DNA of 64,000 nucleotides from Chaetoceros tenuissimus (Eukaryota > Bacillariophyta > Thalassiosirophyceae > Chaetocerotales > Chaetocerotaceae): contig BLLK01000069.1 in assembly GCA_021927905.1 (NCBI GenBank), forward strand, positions 124,001 to 188,000, written 5' to 3'. The first letter of the stretch is position 1. Every line of letters begins with the position of its first letter. A model generated the notes under the pieces. That model was given only the letters and a program-made list of their open reading frames with translations, was not told the origin of the DNA and made no database searches. Position numbers and translations under genes: made by a program. Shown here one piece after another: positions 19,054 to 28,812 of the stretch.

Positions 19054-22000
19054 TCAGCAAGATAAGTCGCCGTAGGAAAGATCATCAGCGAAACCCCTAA
19101 TCGCCTCTAAATCTTGAGACATTTGAGCTCTATCTAGTTCTTGTCGTCTTGGTAGTAATATCCTACCGTTATCCAAATCATATGTGTCAATCATATGCTC
19201 TGTCGAGGGTCGAGAATTCTTATCCCCTTGAAGAATTCTTTGATCAGTTCCAAGTTCCTTGAACGAATTTAATGTAGATGCATATGATTCATCGTCGTCA
19301 ATTTTAGACTGACTGTCCATATAACGCTTCATCTGTCCAGTTACATGCTGAATATCCTGGAAAAACTTCTTCCGATTGTCAACTTCAGTATCTTCTATAT
19401 CTTCCTTGAATTGTAGAGGCGTTTGTTTTGTAATTCGACCACTATCCAAATCATATATGCTTCTAATTCCCCTAATAGAAGTCTTTACCCTTTCGGGGTC
19501 CTCTTTTGTTTGTGTAATACTTCGTTCTTCTTCCCCATCCCCAGAAGGATTCAAAGTTGAATCATGGGATTCATTTTCGTCAAATTGTGATTGACTGTCG
19601 AGAAAACGCTGCATCTTCTCAGTTACATTCTCAATATCATGGAACAAATTCTGTTTGTTTTCTATTACCCCCTCCCTCTCGCTCATAGATTCAGTAGATT
19701 CTTGTGGGTCTTGGAATAAAATCTTTCCACTATCCAAATCGTATTTATTCACAATCTCTCCGTTTCCGTCTTGAAAGCCCTCTGAAGTCATGGCTTGATT
19801 GTCCATGTAACGTCGCAACTTCTCTGCAACATCTTCTATGCCCTGTAACAGATTCTGTTTATTCTCTTCATCCATCTCTGATTCTGTCGCTTCTGCTCTC
19901 TTTATTGAAATTCTGCTCGTAACTAAATCGTTTGTTTCACCAATTTTTCTGTTTAAAGATTCAAATCCTCTGGGATTGATCGTGTTGAAACTTTTAGGAT
20001 TGATCTTTTTCTTTATCGACGATTGTCTTGGTAGTGAAATTCTTCCACTTCCCATATTCATTGTGTTGCTGCTGATTTTCTTGTTGAGACTTCTGAACCT
20101 TTTCGGATTAACGGTGCTAAAACTTTTTGGATCATTAGTTCTTCTTCCTGAATATCCAGGACTTCCTGGACTTGACCTAAAGCGAGGACCAAAGCCCAAA
20201 CTATCTCTATCTAAAAATGGATTCAATGAAGAAACTTTGGATTGTTCATCATCGTATTTCGTTACATCTGCCAGAAAAGCCAAATCTAATTGATTCTTCC
20301 GTTCCAATCCAAAACTTGCATTAGACCAAGTTGATGATCTTCTTTCTACGGATGTCTCGCTATTGGCAACACGTGCAATGCGTCTATCTTCTTCATCAAT
20401 CATATCCGCATCTCCTTCCTTTCGGCGGTATATCTTGAACAGTAAAATCGCCAATACAGCACAATTTAACATGACATATAAACCAAACAATATCATTACT
20501 TCCATCCAAATTGACTCCGTATATGGATCGTTGAAGGTTGCCACATTTATTCCTCTCCTCTTCAAAATATCGATACCTACACTTTGCTCAATGTAACATT
20601 GGTTCGCTCCTACATCTGACTGACCTCCACTTCGACATCTATACGTATCTGAAGATCTGAATGACGATTTCAGTATTCCAGTGTATGTATACGTGACTGG
20701 AGATATGTAGCGCAAAAGATTGATCACGGGAGGTAATGTTGTGTAGAAACCAGCTGCTAGAAGTGAGGTCTGAGATACCAGAGTACTCACAATCATACCG
20801 ATGGATACATTTGAGGTTATTGCACCGAGGAAAGACCCGATAGAAACATAGCATAAGTTGTTCATCATTAGGAACATCGAGATCTTCAAGCACGAGTCAA
20901 TTCTTCCAAACATTCCAGCCATTGGGTAGGCGACTAGTACATGAATCAAAGGGAGCCAAGATTCGCAGACGAAAACAACTATTACCCTTGCGAGCCATAG
21001 TATGACGACATATTTCCTATTGGAAGGTAATGTGAGTGAGACGGATCATATGAATATGTAGCGAAACTTTCTTCACTTACATTTTTACATTCTTGTCCTC
21101 GAGCGACTTGGAAAAGTCAATGGCAAGGTTGCGCCAGATCGAAGTGGAACCAACCGCCGGATACATTCTTGTAAAAGTCCACAAAGTTAGAGAAAAGAAC
21201 AGAAGACCCGACTTTTGAGTGAGGCTCTCTGAGGTTTCTTTGTTCCCGACATCGTAAAATAGTAAGCCAACCAACATCGCAAGAGTCGAAACTTCAAAAA
21301 TGCGCCATAAATTTACACAACTACACAGAAGAAGTTTTAGAATGAGATAGTGTACTCATGGTCAAATGTTCGAAAAGTATTAGCTTGAGACTTACCCTGG
21401 TCTATATGCCTTGAATTGTGACGCAGTCAGTAGCTGGAGTTGTGTCCAAAAGTCGAGAGTAGAAAAGTATTGCTGGGAAATTTCATTGGATACCAAGTGA
21501 CTGATTCCTTTCTTTCCGGCAATCGAATTTTTCATATTAAATCTCATCACAATGGATTGTCTTTGGCTTTGCCTCATAGTTTCGGAGGTCTGTACTGAGC
21601 TGTTTTTAATGTAATGCTTTAATTGAATGACACTGAAAGTCAAGAAAGCAATGATTGCGAGAAAGATCAGCGTCAAACCATAATTAGGGATACGATACTG
21701 AGACCTCATTGATCTGATGTCCGTAAGAAGATTGTAAGTTACGAGTACACATGAAGATTTAATAAAAAATGCAATATATATGGTACTTACACTCCAGAAG
21801 GCTTATAAGAAAACAAGTGTGATACTTCGCTATCTACATGCGAGCATAAATAGTCACGACTGCAACGATAATCTTCTGTGAGCCCTATGCGCAGCACTGC
21901 ATCTTTATCCTGAAAGCATGTGCATGCAGGGTCTTTATTTGCACCTTTGAGAAATGGATGATCGCAACTTAGAAAATCTTCAGGTAACCATGACGAATCC

Positions 22001-23967
22001 TTAGGTGCAGTGTAGTTACCAACATTCATAATTAATGCCATCCCATCCTCTCGATGGGTTTCCAAGTGGCAATGAGCAAACCATACAGAAGGCTCAAATG
22101 TATGGATCCGAGTGACGACAGCTCCACCAGCAGGCAGAATAAAGGTATCTTTCATGACTCCATCACGAATTCTTGCATCAAGCTCTTGGAGTTTTTCCTC
22201 GGAATCATAAAATATTGGTAGCTCGCACGATGAGCGTGAGCAATGCAGCTCTCTTTTTGGTCGGTAAATGTCAAGTATTTCCATTTTATATCCATGAAGA
22301 TGTATTGGATGATCCATAAGAGACTTGTTCCTCCAAATGATGAGTACCGACGAAAATGAAGATACATGCAGCATAGCTGTATTCTCATGTAGCTCCAAGC
22401 CTGTTTGAAGAAAGTGACTATTGAGAGGATTTACATGCTGGTTGTTTAAACCGCCATCTATTCGCACAAAGTGAGCAAAGGATGGAGGAGGAGAGAACTC
22501 AAAGTCAACCGTGTGGGATTCAATAAATGTTGGTGTATATGTGAGTTCATTGTCATTCAATTCTTCTTCCTTCAAGGAAGCCAACTCAGTGATGGCTAGA
22601 CATTCTCCACTATTTTTAGCCTGTTCAATCTCGGACCGGCTATTACAGTTTATGGTCTTTCTTTCAAAGATAGGAAGATTTGATGATACTATATCCTCAA
22701 TAGGGTCAGGGATATTCATAGGAGACTCCAACACAATTGGGCTAGTAAAATTATTACTCGAATTCAATTTTCCTGGAGGCATCACATTCAATATCGCACG
22801 AACTCCATTCTAAGAAGTGCAGAACAACATTGTGTAAGTATCTAATTTCGAAGTAAATTGGCGCATTTGAAGCTTCGGCTCTAATTCACGTACCTGATAC
22901 CCTTGCTCTATGGATTCAAGTGTATCTGCTCGAATCCATACAGTTGTATTTGCCATGTCCAATGGAATATCAATTTCAACATCAAATCTTTCAGCACTAT
23001 GTAAAATCACTTCATCTACTTCATATGGTACAACTGGCTCCGAGTCAGCTGCAATGATAGTCATGGGCAAGCCATCAATACTAATACGAAATCCGTACAA
23101 GTTCCCTCCATTCAATAATCGTAACTTGTATCTTTGACCTGCTTCAACTGGAATAACTTCACGTAGTTTACCATTGCATGTTCCATAATGATACGGAAAA
23201 GAACCTACAGTAAATCCGTCATCATTTTTACACACAGGTGGATTGAGACCACCAGTCTTCTTCAATTGCTTATGTGATTCCGATACTAGATATCCATCAG
23301 CAAAGAATAAGAGTCTTTCATTACTGTAAAAGTTCAAAGAATCAAATGATCCCTGAGTCTCGATAAGAGAGTCTGTATTCTCATGTAGTTCCTTAACTAA
23401 TGTTTCTGAAAAAGTGGATCTAGGATGAACAATAAGAGGAGCTTTGATTTCATTTTTCGCGTTTACGCCAAGTGGGCCTGAATGAGTATGATACCAATAT
23501 GTACCCGGCGTCTCGTCGACTTGAAACTTGTAAACCATGGTTTCTTGAGGAGCTATGGGACACTGAGTGATACCTACAACTCCATCGTATTCGAGACTGT
23601 TCATCATTTCGAAGCCATGCCAATGAATCGAAAGTCCAGTAGAGTCAAGGTGGTTGATAAGTGTCACCTCTAGGATATCTCCTTCAATCACATGTATAGG
23701 TTGACTCATGAGAACCCCACCAGCTCCGACTCCTTGATGGCCGAATTCTGCATGTGTCGATGCAATTGTTGCATAGTCGGGTAAATGTTTATTAAATGCT
23801 GGCCATGTATTATATATAGCAGTGTTGACCTGCTGTAAGGATTGTTGAAGTGGAACATAGGAAGTCCGTATGTCGAACGTGAATTGTCTGGTTGTCGGCT
23901 GACCTAAAGCTGCACTAGTTGTGAGAATCAAGAGCAGCAGTCGTATATACCTTCTCCAGATGTCTTT
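19054..23967 (-). CDS. multicopper oxidase fused to ABCG-type transporter membrane domain, no ATPase domain
   Basis: Five exons: ~23967..22894, 22809..21791, 21713..21396, 21320..21081, 21016..19054. All introns (84, 77, 75, 64 nt) are GT-AG and frame is kept throughout, giving about 1,537 aa. The oxidase is complete: HWHG, HTHSG, HPIHLHG and HCHLETHREDGM supply the type 1, 2 and 3 copper ligands, the last Met being the axial T1 residue. A hydrophobic anchor follows (GLTLIFLAIIAFLTFSVIQL). Only ~56 residues separate it from FWTQLQLLTASQFK, where an ABCG (ABC2-membrane) domain begins. This contains TM helices and the ABCG pattern AGFYTTLPPVINLLRYISP. No Walker A, Walker B or LSGG exists in the space available. 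A ~450-residue tail contains three repeats. The oxidase would be extracellular or luminal and the tail cytosolic. The start is unresolved: the frame reads K-D-I-W-R-R-Y-I-R then a hydrophobic signal core, but no in-frame ATG precedes it; a mini-exon (ATG 24036 or elsewhere) is likely. Confidence 0.82.
19080..19880 (-). repeat. three ~91-96-residue repeats in tail of oxidase-ABCG protein
   Basis: Each unit has a helical part (NLLQGIEDVAEKLRRYMDNQ; NLFHDIENVTEKMQRFLDSQ; KFFQDIQHVTGQMKRYMDSQ) and a YDLDSG/NG-R/K-I motif. The DNA words encoding YDLD lie at about 19171, 19444 and 19732, i.e. 273 and 288 bp apart. Confidence 0.85.
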
Positions 23968-25085
23968 CTGCCTGGTGTGTATTCATTATTCTTTTGTCCT
24001 CTCTCTATCCTAATTCTCAACTGCTTTATCTTTCATGTCAGAAACTGGGAAAATTTTGAATTCGTTTTGTGTTGACTGATTACCTAGTGGCTGGTGATAG
24101 GGTTAGTTGAAGTGGCGGGCTCCTGATAATGTTCTTGTGTGGATTGATGAGGGAAACAGGATTGGAAAAATTGTATTGGGATAGATACGAATTGGATAAA
24201 TGAAATGGATTTCTTTGTCTAAACTGGTCATATTGTAGACCTTTTAATCATATTTTGACATTTAGGTGTCATTTGTAGACGTTGAGAAATTTCCTTCACA
24301 GCAGCTGCTCAGCTGCTCTTTTATATACGTACACGAACATGTTCTCCCTTTCAACTTTCAACGAAGAAGATCTACGGTGGTCTACGCACATTTGACACAA
24401 ATTTTATTAATAAAATGTAAAATAATGTAATGAGAACAAAAATCCAAATAATAATTAATTCCATTCTAATTTGATCATCCTTTTGTTAATCTATCTTGTA
24501 GGTTGTGTTCTGTGGAGTTTGCAAAATATACCAGCATTCGCAGTATGTAAGTAGGTACGAATGCTTTTATTGATTTCTTTCTTCTTACTTTGCAGTTGTT
24601 TTTCATATATGACTTGGGTATGTGTATCACTGCCGCAATGGATATAATCTAACTTTGAAAGTAAGTAGAAACATCAAATGAAAATCTTAGCTTTGAGAAG
24701 ATGAAATTTCGATTATTCAAGTGTATTGTATATTTGACTATTCGGAATACTTGCTTTTTGAGAATGACTGTCCAGTATCTTTCTTCATCATAAAGATTAA
24801 ATTATACTAATTCATGAATTACTAATCAAAAAGTTTGATTGCATTCTTAGTGGACTAGTAATGTATTTTTGAAAAAGAAGAGTGAGTTTCTCAAAACATT
24901 TTCCGTTCAGCTAAAAGACTGGATTGACACCTGTCTGGCGGAGTTTGCCTGCATCGCATTGAACAACATTCCAAAGCGTGATGATCAGTCAATAATGAGA
25001 GAGACAAAAGCACAGCAATCTAATCATCGTCTGTATACATCTCTTGCTATACATATACATTTGACTACATTAGCATTGCATCAAA
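23968..25085. other. intergenic, ~1.1 kb, shared 5' region
   Basis: Lies between the 5' end of the fusion gene (minus) and the primase gene (plus). It may contain an undetected first exon of the fusion gene. A GCAGCTGCTCAGCTGC palindrome lies near 24301. No RNA gene is seen. Confidence 0.5.
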
Positions 25086-26722
25086 ATGAATATAGGAGGA
25101 AAATCTCGCATCTCGACTCCGACTCTCAAGAAAGAAATCGTTTCTGGATCAAGTGGTCGCAATGATGTCATTCTTAGTTTCTATGGAGAGCCTCCTTCGT
25201 ACGAATTGAGTCTCGATGAATTTGAAGAATATGCGTTGGCCAGATTGAAGGTGTGTTTCGTTGCAACTTGCCTTTGCTTTGAAAAATCAAGATATTGACT
25301 TGAGATTATATCAACTTACTTGACACATGTTTTGAAATTACATGTTTTATTGACACATGTCTCTCATTACTTCTTTTCACTCCAAAGGTACTTCGCAAAA
25401 TTGAAGAATTGAAAACTCGTAATATTCCTTTTGATGTATACAAGACGTCACTTGAAAAGACTATTCAAGAAAATCTTTCCTACACTGACCCAGCCATCAA
25501 AGCTTCCTCGAAAGAAGCACTCCTAATGAAGCAAAAACGAGACACTGCATCGCATTTCATCCTTCGTGCAGCATACTGCAAAGATGAAGAATTGAGAAGA
25601 TGGTTCCTTACCCAAGAAGGTCACCTATTTAAATTTCAACTTGATAGACTTTCATCATCTTCTTCTGCTCTTCAATCCTTTCTTGACGCTAATAAACTCA
25701 AATTCAATCCTGTATCCAGTGAAGAGAAAAAGACAATCATGCCATATCTAACTTCCATTCTCAATAAAGACAAGAAAATTCCTTCTGTCAAAGAGGTGGC
25801 GGAAACTACATACTTTAAAATTCCATTTCAGGAAGCGACGGATTTGATTGCATCCAGGCAGTGTTTTGTCAAGAAGGGATTTGCATATGTGCCAATGAGT
25901 AAAATCGTCACTATTATTTTGCAAAAGTTTCGTGCTTCCTTGAGTAAAAGTTTAGCGCAGGCCAGTCGAGTGTTTGCATCTGTCACTTCGGACTTTGAGC
26001 AGATTTCTCCACTTTTGAATACCATGAATGCGCAATATACTGGAAAGGAGTACAAGGAAGATTCTGCTACGGATATGGGAGGGGAATACTCTTTGACAAG
26101 TGACAATGTGGACGACTATTCAAGTAATATGCCATTATGTATGAGAACACTTCATACTGGATTGAAACAAGATCATAAATTGAAGCATCATGGAAGATTG
26201 CAATATGGATTGTTTTTAAAGGCGGCTGGTATGAGTATGGAGGAATCCTTGAGATTTTTCCAAAAGGAATTTACAAAAATCATGACTGCCGAAAAGTTTC
26301 AAAAGGAGTATACGTACAATATTCGTCATATGTATGGTAAAGAAGGAAAGAGAACTAATTATTCTGCGTACAATTGTAACAAGATTATTATGGGCGCTCC
26401 ACCCAATACTGGAGAGCACCATGGATGTCCTTACAGACACTATGATGATGATCACCTTTCGTCGCTATTGAATAAGATGCAAATTGGAAAAGCAAGTGAT
26501 CGCAGTGAAATTATGGCTTTGAAGAAAAAGAAACATTTCACTTTGGCTTGTCAGAAGCACTTTGAAGTTTCACATCCGAAAGCAACAAGTATTCCTGATT
26601 TGAATTTGAGTGGAGTTGGTGAACATCCAAATGCATGGTATGCTGCCAGTGTCGCATATCGCGTAGCTCAAAGTGGTGGCGATTCTGTAAAGGAAGAAGG
26701 TAAAACACCTGAAAAAAAGTAA
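25086..26722 (+). CDS. PRI2: DNA primase large subunit
   Basis: Two exons, 25086..25250 and 25388..26722 (137-nt intron, GTGTG...AAAG), 499 aa, a normal length for eukaryotic PRI2/PriL. The C-terminal domain is unmistakable: SNMPLCMRTLHTGLKQDHKL, LKHHGRLQYGLFLKAAGMSM, then KEYTYNIRHMYGKEG and TNYSAYNCNKI. Four cysteines (MPLC, YNC, HGC, LAC) match the [4Fe-4S] ligands. It pairs with the small catalytic primase subunit and DNA polymerase alpha in the nucleus to start replication primers. The intron holds three ACATGT words 15 bp apart. This is an ordinary housekeeping gene. Confidence 0.93.
25251..25387 (+). other. intron in PRI2
   Basis: Donor GTGTGT after ...AGATTGAAG, acceptor ...CCAAAG. 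It joins LARLK to VLRKIEELK in frame. Confidence 0.85.
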
Positions 26723-27188
26723 GGAAGCAAGGATATTGAAATTCCAACCAAATACAAAATAAATTATATAAAAGAATAAGGGAAATTCTTTTACAGTTTC
26801 AGTTGGCATTCTTCCTCTTTTATATTTTTATATTTAGAAAGAAGATTTATTTTTGTGTATAATATACATGAAAGTAACCTTCTTTACTGACGACTTTTTT
26901 ATTGAAATTGGTTTTCCAATGACCTTTGTCTTCCAGGGAGCATAACACGACTAGCCCATCTTGACATCAATATAAATCTAATTTACATTGAATGTCATAT
27001 TAAAAAGTCGCACAGTTGTTCCAGCTCACATTCAACGCATTCCAAACAAAAAATCTATTTGCTGCACCAGTCATAGTATTGCATGACTTCTCGTCCCGAC
27101 ATTTATCGACGATAACTAATAGGATATTGCTTGAGATAGGAACTTCTGGATATCAAAGAGAAGCTTTGATTCATAAATTTACGACGAT
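26723..27188. other. intergenic, 466 bp
   Basis: AT-rich spacer between the primase gene and the surface protein gene. No feature recognised. Confidence 0.5.
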
Positions 27189-28679
27189 ATGATTTTCAAT
27201 TCTAAAACAATACTGCCTATCTTCCTGTTACTGTCATCCTCTCATCTAGGATCATGTTCCAGTAACATTCGGCATCGAGAGTTGGGCAGCTCAGCATCTA
27301 TCGATGTAGAAGGATTAGAAGTTGATATTCTTGGTCGATCTGGTAAAATGAGAATAGAAAGAGGAAACTCGAATGTACAGATTACATTTGATGCTCTACG
27401 AGAACTTGACAGTGAGGGAAATATTGTTGGAAAGCAGGGAAAAGACAAGCACAGCATCAATAACTTTGCACAAGTAGATTTCTCTTTTGAAGCTACAATA
27501 GATGGATATAGTTTGTATGATATTCCTTTGCAAACTTTTCTTGATCTTGATTCAAGAGGAATGACTCCTTCCATGATGGGTAACCTGACTGATTTCATAC
27601 TTGGTAATTGGACTGACGATATGTACTATATCGATGGTAACTCAACCGTTCTACCAATGATTGCAGATTACATGGTTGATTTTTCTGCTCCTCTTAATGA
27701 AACTATAGAAGAACTTGAGGGTGAGATTATAGAAGCAATGGATCAGGTATCTGCAAAGGGAAGTCTGATTGACTTTTCCACAACACTTTCTACTGGAAGC
27801 AAGCTTCGTATTCAAGGAATTGCAGTATCTCAGCCTGGACTTGCAGGTGATCTAGGTAAAAGCTGGTTTGTGAATCCTGGGGACTTTAAGTTTAATTTCA
27901 AGTTTGAAGATTGGCAATGGTGTGTCAGTTGTAAAGATGGAATTGGCGCATTTGTTGAATTAGACATTGAAATCAAGGGAAATAAAGACAATATTGACGA
28001 AGCTGCTGACTCAACGTATAGTTATGAGCTAGGAGAGTCAACCTATCTTGAACTTGAAAACAAATTCACTTCATCAGACGGAACCTTGCATGAAATGCCT
28101 TCTGGTTATCCTCTTGTGACGAGATCAGGCTCGAAAACATTGTTCACCTTTCGTTTCCCAAAGATTGGCGATGGAAGTATTAGTATTAGTTATGACCCTC
28201 TCATCCGATACACAGAGGCAAAAGAAGAGGTTACTAGTTCCCCTACCCAGTCTCCAACTTTTGCTCCGACAAATCAGCCCACTTTAGTTCCAACAAATCA
28301 GCCCACTTTAGCTCCTACGACAAAACCATCTTCGTCACCATCATTATCACAAAAGCCGAGCCCTTCACCTACACATCCACCAACGTACTCTGAATTCAAT
28401 TCTCACTCTCCATCCATCTCTCCCGCTCCTTCAAAGCCTCCAACTAATTCTCCAACGACATCTTCTCCTACAAACAAACCTACGTTGGCACCAACAATAC
28501 AAACGACAACATCCATAACAGAAGACAGCAATGACAGTACCATTAGTGAGAATGAAGATGAGGGATCGACTTGGGTCATATCAAGTGCTGAAAGTGCAAC
28601 AAGTGCAAGTACTCAAAAAGGTCTATCAGCATCATTCATTTTAACTGTCTTTGGTCTTGCTGTGTATCAAATATTTTAA
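27189..28679 (+). CDS. secreted, probably GPI-anchored surface protein with PT-rich linker
   Basis: 496 aa, ATG 27189. A signal peptide (FNSKTILPIFLLLSSSHLGS) is followed by a ~330-residue folded domain containing ITFDALRELDSEGNIVG, an acidic central part and a CVSC pair. Residues ~355-450 are a Thr/Ser/Pro linker with repeats such as APTNQPTLVPTNQPTLAP. The C-terminus is a small-residue region and a hydrophobic end (SASFILTVFGLAVYQIF) without a basic tail, as in GPI signals. The N-terminal domain type occurs in diatom cell-surface proteins but I cannot name it. It is likely displayed on the cell wall or plasma membrane. Confidence 0.7.
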   Translation: MIFNSKTILPIFLLLSSSHLGSCSSNIRHRELGSSASIDVEGLEVDILGRSGKMRIERGNSNVQITFDALRELDSEGNIVGKQGKDKHSINNFAQVDFSFEATIDGYSLYDIPLQTFLDLDSRGMTPSMMGNLTDFILGNWTDDMYYIDGNSTVLPMIADYMVDFSAPLNETIEELEGEIIEAMDQVSAKGSLIDFSTTLSTGSKLRIQGIAVSQPGLAGDLGKSWFVNPGDFKFNFKFEDWQWCVSCKDGIGAFVELDIEIKGNKDNIDEAADSTYSYELGESTYLELENKFTSSDGTLHEMPSGYPLVTRSGSKTLFTFRFPKIGDGSISISYDPLIRYTEAKEEVTSSPTQSPTFAPTNQPTLVPTNQPTLAPTTKPSSSPSLSQKPSPSPTHPPTYSEFNSHSPSISPAPSKPPTNSPTTSSPTNKPTLAPTIQTTTSITEDSNDSTISENEDEGSTWVISSAESATSASTQKGLSASFILTVFGLAVYQIF

Positions 28680-28812
28680 ATAGTAAAATATACCCTAAAA
28701 GTGATCGAAAATTGTAGGAAGGCAGTTGAAAAGATAAGCTGGAGTCAGGATCCAAAGACAATGGTAATATTACTAATGTAAAATGTAAAATTCTCAAATA
28801 AGTAATATACTA

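Noticed and set aside
21017-22893. A hidden nucleotide-binding domain within introns of the oxidase-ABCG gene
   Set aside because: The four introns are 64-84 nt each and no Walker A, Walker B or LSGG motif occurs in any frame of the joining exons.
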